A program made the position numbers and the translations under genes. From NCBI GenBank assembly GCA_020633415.1, contig JACKDQ010000013.1, forward strand, positions 43,883 through 107,882: a stretch of DNA of 64,000 nt, read 5' to 3'. Positions 16,031-23,596 of this stretch are shown here, one piece after another (position 1 is the first letter of the stretch; every line of letters starts with the position of its first letter). The notes beneath the pieces were generated by a model. That model did no database searches, was not told the DNA's origin, and was given only the letters and a program-made list of their open reading frames with translations. The stretch is from Deltaproteobacteria bacterium (lineage in GTDB: Bacteria > Myxococcota_A > Polyangia > GCA-2747355).

Positions 16031-17481
16031 TCGCCTTCGCCTGGCTGATCGGCCTGCTCGGCCCACCGCTGGCCACCTCCGTACTGGCACTCGCCGATAA
16101 GCGCTCCGATCGCGTTCGCAGCTTTGCCATCGCATTTGCCGTGATCTCGTGTGTCGCCGCCGGCCTGGTCGCGTTTATTCCCGAGCTATCGGCGCTACGC
16201 GTGGACTGGCCCTGGCATCAATCCGCGTTGCTCGGCCCGTCGCTGCTTCGGCTTAGCGTTCTATCGCAACCCCTCGTCGCGCTTCCGCCGATCCTTTGGC
16301 TGGTCACCGTCGCCGCGACGCCCAGCACTCGGCTTGATCGCAGCGGACTCGCGCGAACCGCGATCGCCACCGCCATTGGCTCCTTGGCGTTTCTCAGCCA
16401 AAGCCCGCTGCTGCTCGCGGGTTGCTGGGCAGCCTCAAGCGGACTGTTTCTCAGTGGTATCTCGGTTTGCGAGGACCGACGTGCCAAACGCGTGCTCGCC
16501 CTCTATCAGCTCGTCGGGGTGCTGCTGCTGGTCGTCGGAATCTTGCTCGCTACGTCTGCAGGCGATCAACGACCGCTCGGGCTTTGGCTGATCATGGGGG
16601 CCGCGCTGGTCCGCAAGGGCATCTTTCCGTTTCATGCGTGGATCCCCGAGGCATTCGATCGCACCCGCATCGGACCGACCGTACTGTTCAGCGCTCCGCA
16701 GCTCGGCACCTATGTCGCTGCAACCCTCGTGCTGCCGCACGCACCAGCGGCGATGCTGCGGATCGTCGCTATCCTCTCGCTGCTCACCGCCGTTTATGGA
16801 GCCGCCCTTGCCCTGCGCCAGTCCGATGCCCGGCGCAGCCTCGGATACTTGTTCGTCAGCCAATCAGCGCTCGTACTCACGGGACTCGACTGCACATCGA
16901 CGGATGCGCTCACCGGTGCGCTCGTGCTGTGGATCTCGTCGGCGCTCGCGTTTACCGGTCTGGCGCGCACCGTGCTCGCCCTTGAAGCACGCCGGGGTCG
17001 GCTAAAATTGACGACCTATCACGGCGGCTTCAAGCAGATGCCACTACTGGCAACGAGTTTCCTGCTGTTCGGTCTGGCCTGTGCCGGCTTTCCCGGCACC
17101 TTGGGCTTCATCGGCCAAGAAATGCTGATCGACGGCGCGGTACGCAGTTTCCCCGCGCTGGGCTTTCTGACGATCGCCGCAGCGGCTTTCACCGGCCTCG
17201 CGGTTCTGCGGATGTACCTGTCGCTGTTTTGCGGCCGCTCGGGCACACGCTCCGAGCTTCGGCTGCGCTGGCGTGAAGCGTTCATCTTCGGCGGCATCGC
17301 CCTGCTACTCGTCGTAAGTGGACTGTTTCCTGGCAGCGTCGTTCGCTCACGCCGACAAGCCAGCGAGGAGCTTTTGCCCAGTCGTACACCGGCCGCGCAA
17401 CACCACCGGCATACCTCAACCAGCCCAACAACATCGTCGCCGCGCACGGTCAGCGCGGTGAATTCCAGCGCGTCCTTCTAG
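16027..17481 (+). CDS. DabB-like (NuoM/NuoN-family) membrane subunit, second copy
   Basis: 484 residues, about 12-13 transmembrane segments, translationally coupled to the first copy through ATGA. Lys197 in LVRKGIFPFHAWIPEAF matches the channel lysine of antiporter-like subunits, and GFPGTLGFIGQEML is typical of NuoM-like C-terminal halves. At the transmembrane-5 position the usual W-E is replaced by W-A (Ala135 in LLAGCWAASSG), so an essential-looking charge is missing. The last 33 residues are an odd Ser/Thr/His-rich tail. Another frame across the same bases gives more normal sequence, suggesting a frameshift near the T4 run at 17372-17375. The stop codon lies inside the 54-bp repeat. Likely an accessory channel or structural partner of DabA/DabB. 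Confidence 0.75.
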   Translation: MIAFAWLIGLLGPPLATSVLALADKRSDRVRSFAIAFAVISCVAAGLVAFIPELSALRVDWPWHQSALLGPSLLRLSVLSQPLVALPPILWLVTVAATPSTRLDRSGLARTAIATAIGSLAFLSQSPLLLAGCWAASSGLFLSGISVCEDRRAKRVLALYQLVGVLLLVVGILLATSAGDQRPLGLWLIMGAALVRKGIFPFHAWIPEAFDRTRIGPTVLFSAPQLGTYVAATLVLPHAPAAMLRIVAILSLLTAVYGAALALRQSDARRSLGYLFVSQSALVLTGLDCTSTDALTGALVLWISSALAFTGLARTVLALEARRGRLKLTTYHGGFKQMPLLATSFLLFGLACAGFPGTLGFIGQEMLIDGAVRSFPALGFLTIAAAAFTGLAVLRMYLSLFCGRSGTRSELRLRWREAFIFGGIALLLVVSGLFPGSVVRSRRQASEELLPSRTPAAQHHRHTSTSPTTSSPRTVSAVNSSASF

Positions 17482-17531
17482 GCCGAACGAGGCCGGCTAT
17501 CGTTAGCGCGCTCGAGAGCGGCGCAGATCAG
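17478..17531. repeat. 54-bp direct repeat, copy 1
   Basis: Identical to 19154-19207 at 52 of 54 positions. Read on the minus strand it encodes the last 17 residues and stop of the thioredoxin-like protein (LICAALERANDSRPRSA). Both mismatches are third-position silent changes in that frame (TGC/TGT and CGC/CGG). It therefore looks like the surviving 3' end of a second gene copy rather than a transposition target duplication. The stop codon of the second dabB-like gene falls in its first bases. Confidence 0.75.
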
Positions 17532-17923
17532 AGGGGGCCCACTACAGGTTTCGTCCCGATCTCTCGCCGCGCGGTCTTCCCAGCAATCCATGGCAGCTCA
17601 CGTGGCATGGGGGACCTCCGAGCGTTGCCGGGGCTATGTAACCCGCCAACATAGGGGACAGATCAGCGGGTTTTGCCGCATCGGAACCGTCGCGATCAAC
17701 GCATATTGGGCGTTTTGCCCAACGCCGCAAGACAGCCCGAACGCATGACCGGCAAGTCGTTACAGCGACTCATCGATAGCGGACGGTCATTCGCGCCCGC
17801 TCGTTTGCGGAGCGCACCTTTTCGGAGAGGCTTCGATCGCGTCGACTGCAAAGAGCTGGGCTTCGAGATCTGCTATAGCGGCACCGCCACCAAGAACCCT
17901 TTCGCGCGCTGCGGCTTTCTGCT
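17532..17923. other. Scar-like intergenic stretch, no convincing gene
   Basis: About 390 bases without a gene I can support. On the minus strand a short frame begins at an ATG with a strong GGAGG upstream (around 17606), reads MPRELPWIAGKTARREIG and stops when it reaches the repeat. It could be the truncated start of a lost gene. Open frames on the plus strand have no recognisable content. The stretch also holds the hairpin at 17640-17672. Confidence 0.35.
17640..17676 (+). terminator. Hairpin with short T run downstream of the dab genes
   Basis: Arms AACCCGC (17640-17646) and GCGGGTT (17666-17672) pair perfectly around a 19-base loop, and the right arm runs into TTTT. This resembles an intrinsic terminator on the plus strand about 160 bases after the dab operon. 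The large loop and short T run make it weak. Confidence 0.3.
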
Positions 17924-18664
17924 TTAGCAACCGCCCTTACAAGCGCCGGTCTTACCCCAGTCGACAAAGCTGCCATCGCCATCTTGGCAACAGTAACCTA
18001 GCCAGCGGCAGCAGAGTTCGGGGTCATAGCTGTCGTCCCAACAATCCTTGCCTTGCGGTGGAGGCGACTCCAGGCACGGGCCCCACTTGCCGTCGCTGCC
18101 GCAAACCGATTTCGACCACTCCGGGCGGCCGTGCAGGTCGCAATAGCGGAACGCACCCGGTTTGCATTCTGCTGCCGGTCCGCAGACCGCCGGTGGTGGA
18201 TCCTCCTTCTTGTCGGGCTCGACGGGACAGGCCGTCGCTTTGCATGTCACATCGATCTCGAGGTCGCTGCGCTGGCAGGAGATCGATTGGCACTTGCCGA
18301 CCACCGCGTGCTGACTCGAGCCACCGCCACTGCTGTCGGGGGTGATCAGACAGTTCTGGCCGCCTTGACCGCAAGTGGCGTCGCACTTACAGGTCATCGC
18401 ATCGCAGTTGGCGTTATCCCAGTTGCAGCGACAGCCTTGATCGGAGGCGGGTGGTGGCTTTGTGCAGCCGTTGTTGTTGTCGGCGGCCGTCGTGTCGGCG
18501 GACGGGGCGCCGTCCACGACGCCGCTGACCACCGTTTGGTCGGGTCCGGCGTCGCGCTGCCCGGCCGGTGGGTCAGTCCGCCCGCTTGAGGTTCCGCTGC
18601 AAGCCGTCCAAGCGAGCAGCATGACAAACAACAGTGGTTGACCGAGGCGTCTGCTTTTCGCCAT
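17924..18664 (-). CDS. Cys-rich lipoprotein
   Basis: 246 residues. The signal peptide has the core PLLFVMLLAWTACS, with a lipobox Cys at about 22. A Thr/Gly/Asp-rich linker leads to two Cys-rich parts (about residues 65-110 and 120-246), with more than 20 cysteines in total, including CRCNWDNANCDAMTCKC and PELCCRWLGYCC. The composition suggests many disulfides and a surface location. I recognise no family. It is an isolated gene inside the region bounded by the 54-bp repeats, which raises the possibility that it arrived with that segment. Confidence 0.7.
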   Translation of the reverse strand: MAKSRRLGQPLLFVMLLAWTACSGTSSGRTDPPAGQRDAGPDQTVVSGVVDGAPSADTTAADNNNGCTKPPPASDQGCRCNWDNANCDAMTCKCDATCGQGGQNCLITPDSSGGGSSQHAVVGKCQSISCQRSDLEIDVTCKATACPVEPDKKEDPPPAVCGPAAECKPGAFRYCDLHGRPEWSKSVCGSDGKWGPCLESPPPQGKDCWDDSYDPELCCRWLGYCCQDGDGSFVDWGKTGACKGGC

Positions 18665-18849
18665 CGCACTTCCTTGTCGGATCGGTACCGATCAGCAGTG
18701 CAACGGACGTGCCGCTGTCGCGTTGCCTCTTTTCGGCGGGTTGCGGCTCGCTTGGGCGCGCTCGGCGGAGCGCCACGCCCCGCACGTCTCGCCCATGTCT
18801 CGGTGTTGTGCCGCCGAGCTGCCGACGCAGAGCCGCGGGGAGGTCCCCA

Positions 18850-19153
18850 TGCTGAGGAAACTGAATCTCCACCTTGACGCACGGTACTTCAGCAAGTGTG
18901 GCCCGTTGCCCAACGCCGAGCTCACCTGTACCCGGTTTCAGGAACTGCCACCGACCAGCTACGACCAGCTAGTCGTCGAGACACCCTTCATCACGCGTGC
19001 TTTTTTTCGCAAACGTCGGGATGCTCGGTCGAGCCACGTTGCTGATAATGGAAGCGCTTGCTGAGGCGGGGGTACGGCCCGGCGAGGCGGTCTTCGCCGC
19101 CGGCACGATCGGGACCCAGTGGGGCGCGTATGGCCACGTGCAGCCGGGCCCTG
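18850..19153 (+). pseudogene. Frameshifted fragment resembling the C-terminus of a ketoacyl-ACP synthase III-like protein
   Basis: One frame reads YDQLVVETPFITRAFFRK. After the T7 run near 18992-18998 the adjacent frame continues LFFANVGMLGRATLLIMEAL and then RPGEAVFAAGTIGTQWGAYG. The second part has the shape of the KAS III C-terminus (N-x-G, helix, 'kPGD-V-L', G-x-G-x-x-W-G-A). The two parts join sensibly only with a one-base shift at the T run. The N-terminal two thirds of such an enzyme, with the catalytic Cys and His, are absent. The family call is a pattern judgement and could be wrong. Confidence 0.35.
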
Positions 19154-19207
19154 CTAGGCCGAACGAGGCCGGCTATCGTTAGCCCGCTCGAGAGCGGCAC
19201 AGATCAG
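19154..19207. repeat. 54-bp direct repeat, copy 2
   Basis: This is the 3' end of the intact thioredoxin-like gene, 52/54 identical to 17478-17531. The two copies are in the same orientation and bracket 1.6 kb. Confidence 0.75.
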
Positions 19208-19471
19208 CTCAACCGAGGGAACACCACCCCCCGTCGGGTAGACCCGGCAGCAACGCTCAGCACTTGCCTCGGCGCCGGCCACGTCCTTGCCATCGACGAG
19301 AATTGTCGGCGAGCCAAACCCCCGCGCTCGCGCTGGAACGCCTGGATCGCCAATGCGGTGCTCTGTCCATCTCTCCGGCAGGTTGCAGGTCAAAAGTGCG
19401 TCCCTGAGGTTACGCCGCGCTGCCTCGACGTTGGGGCAATCGTCGTCGTAGATGAAGTCAACCACAAGCAC
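19154..19471 (-). CDS. Thioredoxin-fold protein with a single CPN cysteine
   Basis: 105 residues from a GTG start at 19471. It begins MLVVDFIYDDDCPNVEAARR: a first beta strand followed by Cys-Pro-Asn where thioredoxins have CxxC. GFGSPTILVDGKDVAG gives the cis-Pro loop (SPT) and next strand, and it ends with a helix, PSVELICAALERA. This matches small thioredoxin-like proteins found near metal-resistance genes. Another conserved pair, RCCRVY, may supply thiols. With one active-site Cys it is more likely an isomerase, glutaredoxin-like or thiol-carrier protein than a classical thioredoxin. It overlaps the end of the glycosyltransferase gene by 14 bases, so it is the last gene of that operon. 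Confidence 0.65.
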   Translation of the reverse strand: MLVVDFIYDDDCPNVEAARRNLRDALLTCNLPERWTEHRIGDPGVPARARGFGSPTILVDGKDVAGAEASAERCCRVYPTGGGVPSVELICAALERANDSRPRSA

Positions 19472-20543
19472 GCTCGTGCTCCTGATCGATCAGCCGCTCG
19501 GGTTGTCGCCGCAGCAGACTGGCAAGACTGCTCTCGTCTTCGATATGGCGATCCCAGAGCGTCTCGTTCGCCTGGATCGCCGATCGCGGAAAGCTCGCCA
19601 CATCGATCGCCAACGCCTGGAGGATAAACTGGAACCCGACGACGATCGGCAGCACGGCGATCAAGACCGTACCTGTCGTCGCCGGCACGTTGCTGGTAAC
19701 ACTTCGGTACCAATGGGCAGCACCCCAGGTCGCACCGAACAACAGCGCGGGGATCGCTAAGACGATCAGCAATGACGCCGCGTTAAAGTCGTAGCGAAAG
19801 TACTGCCGACGCAAGCGCCGCCAAAAACCGCCAAGAAGTTTGCCGAAGAACTCGAACAACGCTTTGCCAACCGAGAGCGAGCTCGCTTCGTCGCCATAGC
19901 GCGCGGGCATCGGCACATCGCAAACCACCGCGCCGAGGCGGCGCAGCTCGAAGAGCATGCTCGTCTCGAAAAAATAGCGCGGATCGATCGTCTGTGCGTC
20001 GATCAACCGCAGCGCCCGACGATGGATCGCCGTAAAGCCGTTGGTCGGATCGAAGATCTGCCAATATCCCGAAGCCAGCTTGGTGAGAAAGCTCAAGCCG
20101 TAGTTTCCCAAGCGGCGCAAGGCAGGCATGCTGTGCAAAGCACCGAGGTGTTGGAAGCGGTTGCCTTTGCTGTAGTCCGCCTCACCACGAACAAGCGGCC
20201 CGATCAGCCGCCGAATCTGCGCCGGATCCATCTGATCGTCGCCGTCCATCTTGACGACGATATCCGCGCCGAGCTCGAGCGCCTTTGCATAGGCGGTGAG
20301 CATTGCGCCCCCCACGCCGAGATTGCTGCGATGACGCAGCACAACCAGCCGCGGATCGTTGCACTGAGCTAGCGCCTCGGCAGTGGCGTCGCTACTTTGA
20401 TCATCGACAACGACGACGTGCGCGACAAAGGCCGGGAGGTTGGCGATCACCTTGTGGACCAGGCGAGCGACGTTAAACGCGGGGATCGCTACGGCCACCT
20501 TCGGCTCCCCGGCACGATCGCCTTGGTTTTCACTGCACTTCAT
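19458..20543 (-). CDS. Family 2 glycosyltransferase, polyprenol-phosphate sugar synthase type
   Basis: 361 residues from ATG 20543, eight bases after the upstream YfhO-like gene. I prefer this start to one further upstream because it avoids overlap and immediately precedes the domain. The GT-A core is complete: AVAIPAFNVARLV, VVVDDQSSDAT, the metal-binding DGDDQMDP, and GFTAIHRRALRLI with the later RYGDEASSL. Two C-terminal membrane segments (about residues 245-270 and 285-315) place it on the inner face of the membrane, as in dolichol- or undecaprenyl-phosphate mannose/glucose synthases. It probably makes the lipid-linked sugar used by the adjacent YfhO-like GT-C enzyme. Confidence 0.85.
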   Translation of the reverse strand: MKCSENQGDRAGEPKVAVAIPAFNVARLVHKVIANLPAFVAHVVVVDDQSSDATAEALAQCNDPRLVVLRHRSNLGVGGAMLTAYAKALELGADIVVKMDGDDQMDPAQIRRLIGPLVRGEADYSKGNRFQHLGALHSMPALRRLGNYGLSFLTKLASGYWQIFDPTNGFTAIHRRALRLIDAQTIDPRYFFETSMLFELRRLGAVVCDVPMPARYGDEASSLSVGKALFEFFGKLLGGFWRRLRRQYFRYDFNAASLLIVLAIPALLFGATWGAAHWYRSVTSNVPATTGTVLIAVLPIVVGFQFILQALAIDVASFPRSAIQANETLWDRHIEDESSLASLLRRQPERLIDQEHERACG

Positions 20544-20551
20544 CGTCGAAT

Positions 20552-22798
20552 TCACTCTCGCTGCGGCGCGATGGAAACAGCGTCCGCGGACCGCCGCGAG
20601 CGACGGCATTTGAGGCGACGGCATCTGTAGCCAATGGCGCAGCCAACGAGCAGTAGTACCACCATCCCGTAACCAACGAAAGCCAAGCGCACGCCCGGCG
20701 GCGAAAACGACAATTTATAATGGTGACGACCCGCTGGAACGTAGAGACCGCGAAAGAGATAGTTGACCGGAAAGAGCGCCTCCTCGGCGCCATTGCGTAC
20801 CGCTTTCCATCCTGTCGAATAGGCCTCGTTGACGACCACAACACCAGGCGCAGGCGCATCGATTTCAAACGTCATACTGTTGAGCCCGAAAGCAAGCACG
20901 CGACCAGCAACCATGCGCTGGCCGCCCGCCAGACCAGCGAGACGACTGCGCTGCTGCGCCGTCAGATCGCTGAGGGCAACAAGCGCCATCCGCCGTGCCG
21001 CTCCGGCCTTCATCTGGCTGAGCACCTGAGCCTCACCGGCCAGCAACCGCACGCTGTCGTACCAGGCGACGTGCGGGGCGTATTCCTTGAGCTCCGTCAA
21101 GTTATGCGCCAGCGGCTTAGCCAGTGCGCCGGCCTGACTGCGGATCTGATGCGTGAAGCGCCCCCCATGATAACGAACGTTTGCCGCGGCTAGCAGCGGG
21201 TAACTCGTGCGTGACACGTCGAAGAAGCGTGCATAGCGACGGGTCATCAACATGTTTCGTCGACCGTAGAGCTCGCGCACCCCGTGTCGCAGACCTAATC
21301 GGTAGTGAATGTACCCGTCGTTGGCAAAGCGAACATCGCGGCGAATGCCTTCGAGGGCGGCCAGCTTGGCCACCTCATCAGACGTATCGGGGCGTCGATC
21401 AAGGATGTCGTAGATCGGTCGCAGTTGAATACCGAGGTCGACAAGGAGCAAGGCCACAAGCGCGAACACCAACCGAGGACGATACCTTAGTGGCAGTCGC
21501 GTGATCAGCCAGAGCAGGCCGACTGTTGGCGCGAGCAAGACCAGCGCCACTTGCGATGGATGCCAACGACCACCCGGCGAGATCGCCGGTCGCGGCGCCA
21601 ACACCAAAAGTAGCAGCAGGCCCAGACCGAAGAACAACAGCAACCAACCGGCGCGACGCGCGGGCTTGCCACTGATCGAGACCAGATCCGCCAGAGCTAG
21701 CGCCGCCAGAACAGCGACACCAAACACTGTGCCGATCGCGTACTGCTCGGGAACGCGAAACAAGGCAAAGACGGACAGCTTCTTGACGAGCATCGGCAAG
21801 AGAAACGCGTTCCCACCACAGGCCAACAGGAAGAACACGCCAGCGATCGCCAGCCACAGCAAGCGACGCAGCCGAAATTTCACCGTCAGCGAAACGAGCA
21901 GCAAGAGTCCGGTGGCCAATCCCATGTATACCGACGAGGGCGACGCCGGGTCCTTCCAGTAGCCAAAGATCCCCAGCGCATCTTGCGGCCGCACCGCGCT
22001 CCGCAGCACGTCCGCCACTGCTAGCCCTGTGCGCGTCGTGTGGGGGAACAGTTCGATCACGCCGAGCACCGCGGGCAAGACCAGCGCAGCGAACACGGCG
22101 ATCGCCAGCGCGGCAAAGGTCACGACGCGCGTGAGGTAGCGACGGCGCCGCGGATCGCGTTTGATGTGCACCGCCAGAGCGACGATGAACACCGGCAGCA
22201 CGACCAGCAGGTTGCGGAAGAAATTCGGCGTGTAGCCGCCGAGCAGACAGAGCGCGGTAACGATTCCCAGCGCTGCCGCCGACTTGAGCGATGGACGCTC
22301 GGCGTGGTCTTCGACGGCGATCAGCATCCAGGGCAGCCAAGCCGCCGACCAGAGCGTCGACTGATCCTTGCATTTGGCAAGGCGCGCCGAGAGCACGAAA
22401 CTCAAGCCGCCAAAAACAGCGACGGCGTGCGGTGTGCGCCGTCGTCGCAAAAGCACGTGCATGCCCAGGGCCGCAACGGCCAAGTGAAACAGCCAGTGCA
22501 GCAGCATCACCCCCGGCCCATCGAACCCGAACAGCGCTCCCAGATAGAACAGCAGATTCCCCGGGTAGGTCACGCCGCTTTGCGGATCGCCGATCAGCGA
22601 ATGACCGGCCCGCTCATGAGGCGTCCATAGCGGCAGCTCGCCGGCCTGGAGATAGTTGCGACCGTAGACGACAACGCCCCAATGCTCGTTGACGGCATCC
22701 CAACCGAGAAACCGCTCGTTGCCGAGCAGCTGCGGATGCAAGAGCAGCGCACTCGCGATGTAGATCACGAGCGCTATCGGCAGGTAGAAACGTCTCAT
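20552..22798 (-). CDS. YfhO-like multi-pass membrane protein (GT-C glycosyltransferase family)
   Basis: 748 residues from ATG 22798; an in-frame TTG at 22825 is also possible. About 12-14 membrane segments fill the first two thirds, followed by a soluble domain of roughly 200 residues and one last membrane helix. The early loop contains FLGWDAVNEHWGVVVYGRNY and LPLWTPHERAGHSLIGDPQSG, typical of YfhO proteins, where acidic residues in the first extracellular loop are catalytic. The domain near the end, VVVNEAYSTGWKAVRNG, is the usual C-terminal beta element. YfhO proteins transfer lipid-linked sugars onto envelope polymers such as teichoic acids or lipid A-like molecules. It is the first gene of a three-gene operon with GT2 and the thioredoxin-like gene. 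Confidence 0.8.
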   Translation of the reverse strand: MRRFYLPIALVIYIASALLLHPQLLGNERFLGWDAVNEHWGVVVYGRNYLQAGELPLWTPHERAGHSLIGDPQSGVTYPGNLLFYLGALFGFDGPGVMLLHWLFHLAVAALGMHVLLRRRRTPHAVAVFGGLSFVLSARLAKCKDQSTLWSAAWLPWMLIAVEDHAERPSLKSAAALGIVTALCLLGGYTPNFFRNLLVVLPVFIVALAVHIKRDPRRRRYLTRVVTFAALAIAVFAALVLPAVLGVIELFPHTTRTGLAVADVLRSAVRPQDALGIFGYWKDPASPSSVYMGLATGLLLLVSLTVKFRLRRLLWLAIAGVFFLLACGGNAFLLPMLVKKLSVFALFRVPEQYAIGTVFGVAVLAALALADLVSISGKPARRAGWLLLFFGLGLLLLLVLAPRPAISPGGRWHPSQVALVLLAPTVGLLWLITRLPLRYRPRLVFALVALLLVDLGIQLRPIYDILDRRPDTSDEVAKLAALEGIRRDVRFANDGYIHYRLGLRHGVRELYGRRNMLMTRRYARFFDVSRTSYPLLAAANVRYHGGRFTHQIRSQAGALAKPLAHNLTELKEYAPHVAWYDSVRLLAGEAQVLSQMKAGAARRMALVALSDLTAQQRSRLAGLAGGQRMVAGRVLAFGLNSMTFEIDAPAPGVVVVNEAYSTGWKAVRNGAEEALFPVNYLFRGLYVPAGRHHYKLSFSPPGVRLAFVGYGMVVLLLVGCAIGYRCRRLKCRRSRRSADAVSIAPQRE

Positions 22799-22940
22799 CG
22801 GGTCTCGCAGACGACGCTCGACCAACCGTCGGCGTCCTCGTCGTAAATCGCGGCAGTATACAGAGCGGCCGTTGGGCGATCAAGAACGCCGCCTGCTGGG
22901 CGCGACGGCAAACACCTGCAATTCCGCAGCGTACCGCGCG

Positions 22941-23504
22941 CTAAGGCGCTTTGATCTCCGAGGGCAGCATCAGATCCTCCAGAAAGAACGCTGCGAGATC
23001 ATGCCGACCGGAGAGCCCCGCCTTCTTGTATACAGCGCGCGCCTGTTGTCGTGCGGTGGCCTCGGTGACAGAGCGCGCCTGGGCGATCTCGCGGTGACTG
23101 AGCCCCTTGAGCAACAGCAGGCCGACTTCCTTCTCGGCCGGTGAAAGCACCCAACGATCGAACTGGGCATCGATGGCCTGGCTCAAGCCGCGCATCAGGT
23201 CGCGGGCTTCGCTGCGCCAGCGGTCCGCTTCGGCAGCGCTCTTGGCCAGTTGACTTGCGAGCGATTGTGCCTCGGCGAACGCCGATCGCGCCACACGCAT
23301 CGCGACGATCAGCTTGCGAGCGATTAGCGCCACGCCGAGAAAGCCGACCAAGAGGATCGTCCCCTCGACCAGCACATGGGCGACGGTCGTACCCTCGCGC
23401 AGGTCGGAGACCAGATCGATCGCCGCCAGAGTGGCCATCAGCGAAAAGGCGCCGAGCGACAAGAGCAGCCACAGTCGCTCGGATGTGAAATTGCTCTCGC
23501 TCAA
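22941..23504 (-). CDS. Membrane-tethered LuxR-type transcription regulator
   Basis: 187 residues. Two transmembrane helices (about residues 11-33 and 41-63) come first, then a coiled segment (about 68-105), then a LuxR helix-turn-helix: LSPAEKEVGLLLLKGLSHREIAQARSVTE with the usual LS/GLS-EIA pattern and a recognition helix around residue 150. No receiver or ligand domain is present, so the membrane part or the coiled segment must sense the signal. The gene is divergent from the DUF2231 gene with 92 bases between, suggesting a shared control region and a functional link. Related membrane-bound LuxR proteins occur in many proteobacteria without known signals. Confidence 0.75.
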   Translation of the reverse strand: MSESNFTSERLWLLLSLGAFSLMATLAAIDLVSDLREGTTVAHVLVEGTILLVGFLGVALIARKLIVAMRVARSAFAEAQSLASQLAKSAAEADRWRSEARDLMRGLSQAIDAQFDRWVLSPAEKEVGLLLLKGLSHREIAQARSVTEATARQQARAVYKKAGLSGRHDLAAFFLEDLMLPSEIKAP

Positions 23505-23596
23505 CCGCCCGTAATTCCTCTCATCTCACATTCGGAGGATAGACCAAACGCCCGCGGTAAACCATGCTGCCGATCGTCATCGCGCCGGAGACCGAG

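Noticed and set aside
17542..17730. Minus-strand frame that looked like a possible insertion-sequence piece
   Set aside because: No transposase motif and no inverted terminal repeats; kept only as part of the scar stretch.
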